Of a DNA stretch of 20,403 nucleotides, positions 1-7,922 are shown piece after piece; position 1 is the stretch's first letter; each line of letters opens with the position of its first letter. This stretch comes from Thermoplasmata archaeon. Its GTDB lineage: Archaea; Thermoplasmatota; Thermoplasmata; Thermoplasmatales; Thermoplasmataceae. A program made the position numbers and the translations under genes. Under the pieces are notes generated by a model that was not told where the DNA came from, ran no database searches, and worked only from the letters and a program-made list of their open reading frames with translations. The DNA lies in contig JAKAAE010000011.1 in the NCBI GenBank assembly GCA_021797225.1, positions 1 through 20,403 on the forward strand. The letters are read 5' to 3'.

Positions 1-1080
1 TCAAATCCGGAGTTTTTTTCCAATATAACATACAATATGACATCCACAGAGCTTATCAGCAAAATGTATGCAAATGGGACATCACCCTTCGGTATGCACA
101 TGTCTCTTACCAACTTCTTTCAGGGCACAAATGTAATTGGAAATCTCTTTATGTACACCAACACATCATCATTCTTCGTAATGCATAACAATCCTGCCAT
201 TGAAACAAATATGCTGGTATACAAAGGGACTATACACATATACATACCTTCCAATGCAACAATATATAATACATCCAGGAACATGCAGGTTACATATTCT
301 GCAAATGCCAGACTCAATGCACAGGTAAATAATTCTACCACGAATTCAAATTTTGCCTTGAATACAATGATAAACTTCAATAACATTATCAATGCAGGCA
401 GACAGATGATTATAATAGATAACAATGGAACCATAGCAATGTTATTTGTACACAATGGTTATTTCAACGTAACAGGTCATGAAATATCAATAAGATCTGG
501 AACATCAGGAACATCAGGTCCTGTATTTGTAAATATGGTTGTTCCACCAGGCATGCAAAGAGTTTCTGATAATAAAACAGTTATGCGTGGAATAATGAAG
601 GGAATCGTTTCCTCAGAAATAGATCTGAATATGGTTAATGGAACACTGAAAAACAGCACTATATACTACAATTCCTCAATTCACATGGTATTCACCGGCA
701 AGACATCTTCAACAGTATCATTCGACGTGAACTCATCTGTTAACCACCATACAATAGTAGCCATATTCATAGGCAACAACGTCACCAGGAATACTGGTCA
801 CGAATACTTGAAATTCGATGGGACAATAGTATCATATGTCAGTGTTTCAGCTCTAATGAATGAAACAAGCAGCACCCATGCTTATTATTCCTACGTAAAT
901 AGCTCATCCGGGATGTATGTATTGTTGTATATACCACATTTCTCCAATCATACAGTGTCTGTGTCAGATGTTCCTTTTAAGACAGTAAATAACTATACAG
1001 AATACTATATTGTAGGAGGAATAATTGCAGCACTTGCAATTGTGGGAGTTGCAGCCTATGCAATAAAGAAAAGAAAATAA
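1..1080 (+). CDS. Membrane-anchored, sequon-rich surface protein (5' partial)
   Basis: The reading frame is open from base 1, so the true start lies upstream and only the last 359 or so residues are visible. The chain is beta-like and rich in Asn, Ser and Thr. I count about 20 Asn-X-Ser/Thr sequons in it. It ends with one hydrophobic segment (YYIVGGIIAALAIVGVAAYA) followed by the basic tail IKKRK. This is the layout of an extracellular protein held by a C-terminal membrane anchor, with the tail in the cytoplasm. There is no catalytic motif that I recognise. Large secreted or S-layer-associated proteins of this kind are common in Thermoplasmata, and some carry an N-terminal protease or binding domain that would lie outside this window. 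The C-terminal anchor is read directly from the sequence; glycosylation and surface location are inferred. A short T-rich stretch and then the glyA promoter follow the stop codon. Confidence 0.75.
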   Translation, partial: SNPEFFSNITYNMTSTELISKMYANGTSPFGMHMSLTNFFQGTNVIGNLFMYTNTSSFFVMHNNPAIETNMLVYKGTIHIYIPSNATIYNTSRNMQVTYSANARLNAQVNNSTTNSNFALNTMINFNNIINAGRQMIIIDNNGTIAMLFVHNGYFNVTGHEISIRSGTSGTSGPVFVNMVVPPGMQRVSDNKTVMRGIMKGIVSSEIDLNMVNGTLKNSTIYYNSSIHMVFTGKTSSTVSFDVNSSVNHHTIVAIFIGNNVTRNTGHEYLKFDGTIVSYVSVSALMNETSSTHAYYSYVNSSSGMYVLLYIPHFSNHTVSVSDVPFKTVNNYTEYYIVGGIIAALAIVGVAAYAIKKRK

Positions 1081-1131
1081 ATTTTATTTTATAAACTAAA
1101 GATAAATATACCTTTTTATATTATCTCTTTG
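1081..1131 (+). promoter_or_regulatory. glyA promoter with TATA-like box
   Basis: This is the 51-nt gap between the surface protein and glyA. It begins with a T-rich run that could end the upstream transcript. A TATA-like stretch, taaatata (about 1103-1110), is centred some 25 nt before the ATG at 1132. That spacing would place the transcription start at or next to the start codon, as in the leaderless mRNAs common in Thermoplasmatales. No Shine-Dalgarno sequence is visible. Confidence 0.5.
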
Positions 1132-2433
1132 ATGATAAATAAAAGTGATGAATTTCTGGAGGATGCACTTTTTATAAGAGAACTTGCAATGAAGCACAAT
1201 AAATTTTTTGAGGAAAGCATACCCCTCATAGCATCTGAAAATATAATGAGCCCAATGGCAATGGAAATGCTTCTCACCGATCTCGGTTTCAGATACGCTG
1301 AGGGCCTGCCCCATAAAAGATATTATCAGGGAAACCAGTTTGTTGACCTAATAGAGGATAAGGTAACCGACTTGGGAAGGGCACTTTTCAATGCAAAATA
1401 TGTTGATCCAAGACCACTTTCCGGAACAAATTCAAACATGGCAGTATTATATGCATTCACAAAGCCCGGTGACACAATAACCACCCCTGCCCTATCTGGT
1501 GGCGGACACATAAGTTCTGCCCCATTCGGAGCTGTTGGATTCAGGGGATTGAAAACAATTAATTATCCATTTGATGTGGATGAGATGAACATAGATATTG
1601 ATGGCACCATAAAGATATTGAAACAGGTAAAGCCGAAACTGGCATGGTTCGGTCAGTCTGTATTCCTGTTTCCAACACCATTGAAAGAACTAAGGGATAC
1701 GTTTGAAGAAATCGGTTCCACAGTTGTTTATGATGGGGCACATGTACTGGGATTAATAGGTGGAAAACAGTTTCAGGACCCATTGAGGGAAGGTGCCCAG
1801 ATAATTACCGGAAGTACCCATAAAACACTTCCGGGACCACAGCATGGCATAATTATAGGAGAAACAGACGAGGAGAAATGGAAAAAGGTACAGCGCGGTG
1901 TATTTCCAGGCACCCTGAGTAATCACCATTTAAACGCCATGGCAGCTCTGGGTGTTACACTTGCAGAGCACCTTGATTTCGGGGAATCATACGCAAAGCA
2001 GATAATTAAAAATGCACAGACTTTAGGTTCTGAGCTCAGTAAATACGGTTTCAAGGTTCTTGGAGAAAAAAATGGATTTACAAAATCCCATACGCTTGCA
2101 ATTGACGTTTCAAAGAATGGTGGTGGAAAGGAAGTTGCCGAAAAGCTGGAAAGCTGCAATATAGTACTGAACAAAAACCTGCTCCCATACGATGACAACA
2201 AAAAATCAATGAACCCCAGTGGAATAAGAATAGGAACGCAGGAGGTTACCAGAATCGGTTTTAAAGAAGCAGATATAAAGTATCTTGCAGAATTAATCAG
2301 CGATATAATCATAAAGAAAAAAGGTCCAGAAGCAATGGCCGAAAAGGTACGGGACTTTAAATCCCAATTCCAGGAAGTGCAATACTGCTTCGGAAAACTA
2401 AAACCCTATGAATATATAGAGCTTTTTAAATAA
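1132..2433 (+). CDS. glyA: Serine hydroxymethyltransferase
   Basis: This is a PLP-dependent cytoplasmic enzyme that interconverts serine and glycine while moving a one-carbon unit to a tetrahydropterin. The 433-residue product has the family landmarks in order: IPLIASENIMSP near the N-terminus, the Y-AEG-P-KRYYQGN segment, LSGTNSNMAV, LSGGGHIS, the YDGAHVLGL segment with the PLP-ring aspartate, and STHKTLPGPQ, in which Lys231 should form the Schiff base. The length is normal. I take the ATG at 1132 as the start. An in-frame TTG directly before it (1129) is also possible, but the TATA-like box fits the ATG. The pterin co-substrate cannot be read from the sequence, because archaea differ in using folate or modified pterins. 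The gene is monocistronic and convergent with mqnC, 23 nt away. Confidence 0.96.
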   Translation: MINKSDEFLEDALFIRELAMKHNKFFEESIPLIASENIMSPMAMEMLLTDLGFRYAEGLPHKRYYQGNQFVDLIEDKVTDLGRALFNAKYVDPRPLSGTNSNMAVLYAFTKPGDTITTPALSGGGHISSAPFGAVGFRGLKTINYPFDVDEMNIDIDGTIKILKQVKPKLAWFGQSVFLFPTPLKELRDTFEEIGSTVVYDGAHVLGLIGGKQFQDPLREGAQIITGSTHKTLPGPQHGIIIGETDEEKWKKVQRGVFPGTLSNHHLNAMAALGVTLAEHLDFGESYAKQIIKNAQTLGSELSKYGFKVLGEKNGFTKSHTLAIDVSKNGGGKEVAEKLESCNIVLNKNLLPYDDNKKSMNPSGIRIGTQEVTRIGFKEADIKYLAELISDIIIKKKGPEAMAEKVRDFKSQFQEVQYCFGKLKPYEYIELFK

Positions 2434-2456
2434 TAATTTTATAAAATTTATATTTT
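2434..2456. terminator. AT palindrome between convergent glyA and mqnC
   Basis: The short gap between the two convergent stop codons holds a perfect 14-bp palindrome, AATTTTATAAAATT (2435-2448), followed by a T-rich run on the plus strand. It could work as a terminator in both directions. Termination is inferred; archaeal termination depends mainly on U-runs, and the T-tract fits the glyA transcript best. Confidence 0.4.
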
Positions 2457-3554
2457 TCAATACGTTTGAATGGTACGGTACATATTATCCCTTTCAACAG
2501 GAACCATATTCAATTGTTTTATGGAATTAATTATATAGTCCTTCCTCAGATTTCCCACCTGCTTTCCAGTTGCAGGTATGACCTTTTCATCATATATTGT
2601 TCCCCCCCAGTCATTTGCACCGAAGAGTATAGCCATCTGTGCCATCTGCATGCCGTTTGTGAGCCATGAGCTCTGTATTATCGGCAAATCCCTATTGAAA
2701 ACTATCCTTGCAATGGCGATATTTTTCAATACTGAAACGCCTCCGGACCTGTATTTATAGCCCTCCTTTGCAAGTTCGGTATTTCCAGGCTCAAAATTCC
2801 ACGGTGTAAATGATAAAAATCCGTGATATTTTTTCTGCAACTCCAGTATTGAAAGAAGATGATGTGCCTTGTCCAGTGAGGTTTCAATGTGCCCGAACAT
2901 CATAGTTGCAGATGTATGTATTCCGAGCTTATGTGCCTCTTCCATGATTTCAAGCCACTGCCTCCCGCTTGCCTCTGGCCTACCCATTCTTTTTCTAACG
3001 CTCCCATCGAGTATCTCACCACCGGCTCCTGGAATCGTCTCCAGCCCACTTTCCCTTAATTTGATTAGAAGGTCTTTTATAGGAATATGGGCCTTGAGTG
3101 ATATGAAGTGCAACTCAGAGGTAGAAAGTCCATGTATTCCAAGACCCGGGAATTCCTTTTTTATTCTCTGGAATAATTCTATGTAATATGAAAGGTCAAG
3201 GAACGAATTCACTCCGCCCTGTATAAGTAGTTGTTTAATCCCGTATGGTTCATAGTATTTTTTTATCTCATCCACCACACCATCTACTGATAATGTATAT
3301 GAATCACTATCATTCTGTGTTCTGTAAAACGCACAGAAGTGGCAGCGAACGTTACATATATTCGTATAGTTAAGAATGAGATTTGAAACAAATGAAACCC
3401 TGTTTCCAGATATTCCATCGGTTATTGACCTTGCAAGCCTTCCGAGGTCCCTGAGACTGGCCGAATCGTACAAATATACGATTTCATTTTCATCCAGTGT
3501 CTCTCCATTTTTTATTTTATTTTCAATGCTATCCAGGTAACTGTAAGAAATCAT
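2457..3554 (-). CDS. mqnC: Cyclic dehypoxanthinyl futalosine synthase (radical SAM, MqnC)
   Basis: This is a radical SAM enzyme of the futalosine menaquinone pathway that cyclises dehypoxanthine futalosine. The 365-residue protein has the cluster motif CNVRCHFC (Cys67, Cys71, Cys74; C-x3-C-x2-C) after the typical LILNYTNIC lead. It is followed by IQGGVN, the GAGGEIL segment, the TMMFGHIET block and a C-terminal SSWLTNGMQMAQMAILFGAN stretch like those of MqnC proteins. It resembles the F420 enzymes CofG and CofH, but the mqnE-mqnA neighbours and the GANDWGGT-type tail favour MqnC. It is the last gene of the mqnE-mqnA-mqnC run, 49 nt after mqnA. A TATA-like stretch in that gap means it could also have its own promoter. 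MqnB and MqnD, needed for the steps before and after it, are not in the window. Confidence 0.9.
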   Translation of the reverse strand: MISYSYLDSIENKIKNGETLDENEIVYLYDSASLRDLGRLARSITDGISGNRVSFVSNLILNYTNICNVRCHFCAFYRTQNDSDSYTLSVDGVVDEIKKYYEPYGIKQLLIQGGVNSFLDLSYYIELFQRIKKEFPGLGIHGLSTSELHFISLKAHIPIKDLLIKLRESGLETIPGAGGEILDGSVRKRMGRPEASGRQWLEIMEEAHKLGIHTSATMMFGHIETSLDKAHHLLSILELQKKYHGFLSFTPWNFEPGNTELAKEGYKYRSGGVSVLKNIAIARIVFNRDLPIIQSSWLTNGMQMAQMAILFGANDWGGTIYDEKVIPATGKQVGNLRKDYIINSIKQLNMVPVERDNMYRTIQTY

Positions 3555-3603
3555 AATTATAATATAGCTTTATAAAATAAATATATTCCCAATTCAGTGT
3601 TTA
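3555..3603 (-). promoter_or_regulatory. Possible internal promoter of mqnC
   Basis: The 49-nt mqnA-mqnC gap is far longer than the 1-nt mqnE-mqnA gap. On the minus strand it holds an AT-rich TATA-like run (about 3570-3588) centred some 25 nt before the mqnC ATG. This is the same geometry as at the other presumed leaderless starts in the window. The base composition is so AT-rich that chance is a real alternative. Confidence 0.3.
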
Positions 3604-4344
3604 TTATGTTTCCTTTTCTTCAATTAAATGCTCTATAAAATCTATGGTTTTTATAACAGGTTCGGTAAAGGAGTAATCTATACTTCTGTAATATTCATGC
3701 ATGACCTCTTCCTTCACCTTAAATTTTATTGAATTTAACCTTGCCGCCTCGTTGATGTATTTTTTTGATTCCACTATACGCCCGTTGAGGTAGTTCAACA
3801 TGCTATTATCCACATCTGTTCCATGGGAGGCAGCTGAAACTGCATACACTGGATACATATTATACTGTTTTGCAAATTCAAGCCCTATATCCATCAGTAT
3901 ATTCAAATTTCCTGAATATGCCTCTATGGCATTATCACCGATGATAAGTGCATAATCTGCCGTTTTTAATAGATTATCAGCATCAGAATAATCGGATTCC
4001 TTTATCTGATATGATATCCCCATTCTATCAAGTACCAGTTTCAAGTAGAGTTCAGTAGTTTTTGTCAGCGATGTAACATTGATTTTCAGGTTATTCTTTA
4101 AATAATTGAGTTTTGAAACCAGTAGCGTTGATACCGTATTCGCCCTGGAATGGATGTTCATACTTTCTACCAGTTCCAATCTGTCTATATTTTTTAAGAA
4201 AGAAACAAGTGATACCATACCTATTTCTATTCTGCCCTCCAGCAGATTTTTCAGATTAATGGCAGCACTGTTTCTTACTGTCTCTCCAGGTGGAAATGAC
4301 ATGTACAATGGATCAGAGTGAGATAAATTAATGAGTCCTATCAT
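3604..4344 (-). CDS. mqnA: Chorismate dehydratase (MqnA)
   Basis: MqnA removes water from chorismate to give 3-[(1-carboxyvinyl)oxy]benzoate, the first committed step of the futalosine pathway. The 246-residue product has the periplasmic-binding-protein-like MqnA pattern: INLSHSDPLY at the N-terminus, LLEGRIEIGMVSLVSF (the usual L-x-G-x-D/E-x-A-LIS region), SLTKTTELYLKLVL, then YALIIGDNAIEA and DIGLEFAKQYNMYPVYAV. It is a little shorter than the 270-285 residues usual in bacteria. Where many MqnA proteins have Asn in a Y-L-N-T-x-P-L segment, this one appears to have His (LSHSDPL). Its ATG begins 1 nt after the mqnE stop (TGAAATG), so the two are surely co-transcribed and probably translationally coupled. 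Assignment rests on the motifs plus the position between two futalosine radical SAM genes. Confidence 0.88.
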   Translation of the reverse strand: MIGLINLSHSDPLYMSFPPGETVRNSAAINLKNLLEGRIEIGMVSLVSFLKNIDRLELVESMNIHSRANTVSTLLVSKLNYLKNNLKINVTSLTKTTELYLKLVLDRMGISYQIKESDYSDADNLLKTADYALIIGDNAIEAYSGNLNILMDIGLEFAKQYNMYPVYAVSAASHGTDVDNSMLNYLNGRIVESKKYINEAARLNSIKFKVKEEVMHEYYRSIDYSFTEPVIKTIDFIEHLIEEKET

Positions 4345-4345
4345 T

Positions 4346-5452
4346 TCAGTAGTACTCTTTTATATTATAAAACGTATCTCTCAGTGCAGGCACCTTACCT
4401 ATTTCCTCTATCAGGTGATTGAGTTCCTCCACACTCCCTGAAGTTTTTCTGTTTGTTGCGCCGAAAACCTTCTCGCTGAATGCGGTTCCTACAAGATCAC
4501 TTCCTCCTGACATCAGGGCAACCTGGGCAAGCTCCTTACCAAGTGCAACCCAGTAAACACTGATATTCTTAATTGACTTTCCAAGTATTGCTCTTGCAAG
4601 TGCATACACCCTTATGTCCTTATCACCTGATGCCGGCATCGTTACCTTTCCCATTTTGTACAGGGGTGTGTTCTCAATACTAAACTTTAATGGAATGAAG
4701 GACAAAAATCCTGGCTGTTCAAGTTGATTGTTCCTTAACCTGATCATATGATTTATTATGTCATCATACCCCTCCACTGTTCCATAGGTCATCGTTGAAT
4801 TGCCCTTAATCCCAAGGCTATGAATTAGTTTTGCATCTTCAAGCCATTTCTCACCTGATATTTTTTCAGGGGTTGTAATCTGTTTTCTTATATTTTCATT
4901 GAATATCTCTGCTCCGCCACCTGTATGTGCATCCATACCTGCCTTTCTAAATCTATCTATAATTTCAGGTATTGAATTCCCAGTTGTTCTGGCGATAAAG
5001 TCTATTTCAGGTATCGTGAATGTTTTTAGGGTTATATCAGGAAGTATTTTCTTTACCTCTTTAAATATATTTTCATAGTATTCTATACTTAAATCAGGGT
5101 TGAATCCTCCAACAATATGTATCTCAGTAACATTTAATTCCCTGGCTTTTAAAGCTTCATTATGTACATCCTCTACTGATAATTCAAATCCTTTTTCCGG
5201 ATTATATTTCTTTATTTTATATGGAACATAGTAAGCACATATAGGACACGAAGCAGTACAGTAATTTGAATAATTTATATTATATGAAACAGCGTAAGAT
5301 ACCCTATCTCCTATTTCCAGTGATGTAAGTGAATCACCCAGAGACATCAGGGAATAAATATCCATATCAAGCAATTCCTTTGCATCTTTTTCTGTAATTT
5401 CTTTGCTTTTCAGGTAATCATACCAGTAATCATTATTATAAGCCATTGACAT
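4346..5452 (-). CDS. mqnE: Aminodeoxyfutalosine synthase (radical SAM, MqnE)
   Basis: MqnE adds the 5'-deoxyadenosyl radical from SAM to the product of MqnA and gives 6-amino-6-deoxyfutalosine. The 368-residue protein has the cluster motif CTASCPIC (Cys65, Cys69, Cys72; C-x3-C-x2-C), then HIVGGFNPDL (about 112-121), LKTFTIPEIDFIAR, HTGGGAEIF (176-184), the TMTYGT block and YWVALGKELAQVAL near the C-terminus. The GGGAEIF and HIVGG segments are typical of MqnE and distinguish it from the paralogous mqnC in this window. It is the first gene of the mqnE-mqnA-mqnC run. A second in-frame Met two codons in is an alternative start. A TATA-like box lies about 25 nt upstream, so this block probably has its own promoter even though the cobalamin genes lie upstream on the same strand. 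Confidence 0.9.
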   Translation of the reverse strand: MSMAYNNDYWYDYLKSKEITEKDAKELLDMDIYSLMSLGDSLTSLEIGDRVSYAVSYNINYSNYCTASCPICAYYVPYKIKKYNPEKGFELSVEDVHNEALKARELNVTEIHIVGGFNPDLSIEYYENIFKEVKKILPDITLKTFTIPEIDFIARTTGNSIPEIIDRFRKAGMDAHTGGGAEIFNENIRKQITTPEKISGEKWLEDAKLIHSLGIKGNSTMTYGTVEGYDDIINHMIRLRNNQLEQPGFLSFIPLKFSIENTPLYKMGKVTMPASGDKDIRVYALARAILGKSIKNISVYWVALGKELAQVALMSGGSDLVGTAFSEKVFGATNRKTSGSVEELNHLIEEIGKVPALRDTFYNIKEYY

Positions 5453-5547
5453 AGATAATATATTGTGACTAAAAATAAATAATTATTCATATTTTATAAT
5501 TTTCCATATTTTGCTGTTATACCTTATTCAACTGATGTCTAAGATGT
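5453..5547 (-). promoter_or_regulatory. mqnE promoter region and cbiB trailer
   Basis: This 95-nt gap separates the cobalamin and menaquinone blocks. On the minus strand an AT-rich box (complement of aaaaataaataatt, about 5471-5484) lies 19-32 nt before the mqnE ATG, fitting a short-leader or leaderless promoter. Nothing resembling a GC-rich hairpin is present, so read-through from cbiB cannot be excluded. Confidence 0.4.
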
Positions 5548-6504
5548 CTAGAAAATGGATAGTAGATGGATTGCAAATAGTATGGCAATTACAGGAATAA
5601 CAAACAAAATGAGGAATATTATGGAAGATAAATAGTAAATATTCATTGCCTTTCTGATATCGTTGATTTCCGGCTGGTTACCCCTGCTGTTTATTATATA
5701 TTCACCATCTTTTTCAAGCACAACATTGAGTACTAATGCCATTGCACCCATGCTGTAACCAGCATTCAGACTATCTGTTGTATTAATGACCATAATTTTT
5801 CTATTGCTATATCCAAGCAGGATGGCGCTTATCCTGAAAATTACAGGAGTTATTCTTGATCCAAAGAAATTTATTATGGAATCTTCCATGGCAGTACATC
5901 TGCCCAGTTCATAGTTTTGCGTATCCCTGTAGGCAACATTGGAATCCATGGTATTGATAATCCTAGTAACAATAGCTCCTGCAAGTCCAAAAAAAGCGTA
6001 GAAAAATAACGGTGTCAAATATCCATCAACAAATCCCTCAGCTATTGTCTCTATTGATGCGGAGGCAAGACCATGAGCGTCCATGTCATTTACAGGTCTT
6101 CTTACAACCATAGCAGTATAACCCCTTGCGGATTTCAAATCGTTGTTTTCCAGTGAATCCATTATCTTTTTAATATGCTTACCCATTGAATTAATTGAGA
6201 AGGTGCTCTTCAGAAAATATGCATATATTATGATAAAAATTATTAGGATTATTGTATTTTTCGGGCGATATAAAATATACATGATTATTATAACAGGAAG
6301 CGTATTGATGATAATTACAGATAGCAGAAAAATGCACCCTGACAAAATTTTGTTTTTAAATTTACTGAAATACGGTTTAACTTTTGCTATAATCTTTCCT
6401 GTGATCACCACAGGGTGTATAATATCAGGGGGTTCGCCTGCAACAGTATCCAGAATAACCGCAATGATAAGAGTCAATATCAGTAGCTCAGCACCGTTTA
6501 TCAT
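5548..6504 (-). CDS. cbiB: Adenosylcobinamide-phosphate synthase (CbiB/CobD family)
   Basis: This integral membrane enzyme attaches the aminopropanol (phosphate) arm to adenosylcobyric acid, giving adenosylcobinamide (phosphate). The 318-residue product begins with a hydrophobic helix and the family motif LDTVAGEPPDIIHPV (about 18-32). Later come IAEGFVDG (144-151; usually AENTVDG), NTMDSNVAYRD (184-194; usually NTLDSMVGY), an acidic-Asn-Arg region (MEDSIINFFGSRIT) and DSLNAGYSMGAMA. Several membrane segments are visible, at roughly 5-20, 55-78, 83-98, 155-175 and 288-315. The ATG overlaps the cbiP stop in an ATGA arrangement (6501-6504), so the two are translationally coupled. Its substrates come from the products of the two upstream genes, which strongly supports the call. 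Length and motifs are normal, and no truncation is seen. Confidence 0.93.
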   Translation of the reverse strand: MINGAELLILTLIIAVILDTVAGEPPDIIHPVVITGKIIAKVKPYFSKFKNKILSGCIFLLSVIIINTLPVIIIMYILYRPKNTIILIIFIIIYAYFLKSTFSINSMGKHIKKIMDSLENNDLKSARGYTAMVVRRPVNDMDAHGLASASIETIAEGFVDGYLTPLFFYAFFGLAGAIVTRIINTMDSNVAYRDTQNYELGRCTAMEDSIINFFGSRITPVIFRISAILLGYSNRKIMVINTTDSLNAGYSMGAMALVLNVVLEKDGEYIINSRGNQPEINDIRKAMNIYYLSSIIFLILFVIPVIAILFAIHLLSIF

Positions 6505-7922
6505 AATATCAGTTTTTCTATTTTTCCCATGTCCATATTATCTGTGAAAAGCTTTGCGCCATATGCCACATTATCTTCAAGAGTTCTATGATAATCCGGT
6601 ACTTCCATTTTCAATATTTTGTTAAGGAAATATCTGTTTTCAAGTATACCATGAATATTAGTTCCATAAACATTACCATTTACAGACCCCTCAGATTTGC
6701 CATCAACGTAGGCAAATGGTTTCTCATGGTTTTGTACAATCTGGCCATAATGGATTTCATATCCTTCTTCATTAGGATTTTCACCGAAAATCGCTGAATT
6801 CAGAGTGTAGTTTACTTTTCCGGTCTGTTTTTTATCCATATATTCTGTTTCAACATCGAGGATTCCCATGCATGTTATTTCACTATTATCAGACTCCACC
6901 TCATTTTTATCTACAATTCTTTTCCCAAGCATCTGGTATCCCCCACAGATACCAATTATGATTTTTGTTCTACAAACGCTTTTCAATTTTTTCAATATCC
7001 CACTTTTTTCCATGTATTGTAAATCTTTCCCTACGAGTTTTGAACCGGGCAATATTATTGTATTGCATTCATCTATGGCATTTATATTAGAGGCATCCAC
7101 ATATGTAAATCCTATGTTAAGCATATATAATGGGTCTAGATCACTATAATTCTCCATATACGGATATTTAACAACACATATCCTATTATTCTGTATTACG
7201 GATTTTGAATAATTCATGGAATCCTCGCCAGGCAATGATAATTCAGAATGTGGTATTACGCCTATTACACTTTTACCGGTCAAACGTTCCAGTTTTTCTA
7301 TGCCGCTACGAAGCATGGACACATTGCCCCTCATCCTGTTTATAACTAGATATTTAACAAGTTCACTGTTTTTCATGAGTTTTACTGTTCCGTAAAGCGA
7401 CGCAAAAACCCCTCCACGTTCTATATCAGAGATAAGTATTGCCGGAGTTTTAAATATATTTGATACAAATATATTGGCGAAATCCCTGTCCTCCATGTTT
7501 ATCTCTGCGGCGGAACCCGCCCCCTCGGCTATAATAATATCATACTCTCCTGAAAGTTGCTTCAATGATTCTCTTATAATACTTTCTGCATTGGATTTTA
7601 GATATTCATAATACTCCAATACGTGTAGTGAACCTATAGATTTACCCTGAACTATTATCTGGGACTTCCCCATACCCTCCGGTTTTATGAGAAATGGATT
7701 CATATACATGGACGGGTCAGACCTGGACGCGATAGCCTGCAGCCACTGTGCCCTTGATATCTCTGAGGAATCCTCAAGGGATACTGAATTGAGTGACATG
7801 TTGATAGCCTTGAATGGGGCAACACTGTAGCCCTTATCAGAAAAATATCTACAGAGTGCCATAGCCATTGTACTTTTACCCGAATCCGATGCTGTTCCAA
7901 GTATCTGTATCATTTTAATCAT
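6501..7922 (-). CDS. cbiP: Cobyric acid synthase, glutamine-hydrolysing (CbiP/CobQ)
   Basis: CbiP amidates carboxylates b, d, e and g of adenosylcobyrinic acid a,c-diamide, using glutamine and ATP, to give adenosylcobyric acid. The N-terminal dethiobiotin-synthetase-like ATPase domain shows GTASDSGKST (P-loop) and APFKAINMSLNS. It continues through IIAEGAGSAAEIN and ILISDIERGGVFASLYGT. The C-terminal class I glutaminase-like domain has the nucleophile region IIGICGGYQMLG (Cys near residue 326) and GTNIHGILEN with its His. I place the start at the ATG at 7922 because a perfect archaeal Shine-Dalgarno match, AGGTGAT, ends 4 nt before it. A GTG at 7931 and an ATG at 7913 are other options, and 7913 would sit 1 nt after the cobD stop. 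The gene overlaps or abuts cobD upstream and overlaps cbiB by 4 nt. Confidence 0.93.
   Translation of the reverse strand: MIKMIQILGTASDSGKSTMAMALCRYFSDKGYSVAPFKAINMSLNSVSLEDSSEISRAQWLQAIASRSDPSMYMNPFLIKPEGMGKSQIIVQGKSIGSLHVLEYYEYLKSNAESIIRESLKQLSGEYDIIIAEGAGSAAEINMEDRDFANIFVSNIFKTPAILISDIERGGVFASLYGTVKLMKNSELVKYLVINRMRGNVSMLRSGIEKLERLTGKSVIGVIPHSELSLPGEDSMNYSKSVIQNNRICVVKYPYMENYSDLDPLYMLNIGFTYVDASNINAIDECNTIILPGSKLVGKDLQYMEKSGILKKLKSVCRTKIIIGICGGYQMLGKRIVDKNEVESDNSEITCMGILDVETEYMDKKQTGKVNYTLNSAIFGENPNEEGYEIHYGQIVQNHEKPFAYVDGKSEGSVNGNVYGTNIHGILENRYFLNKILKMEVPDYHRTLEDNVAYGAKLFTDNMDMGKIEKLIL

Noticed and set aside
120..455. Minus-strand open frames inside the surface protein gene.
   Set aside because: They are shadows of a well-formed coding frame with consistent sequons and a C-terminal anchor.
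2457..5452. The two radical SAM proteins as CofG/CofH (F420 biosynthesis).
   Set aside because: A chorismate dehydratase gene lies between them, and the GGGAEIF, HIVGG and SSWLTNG segments suit MqnE and MqnC better.
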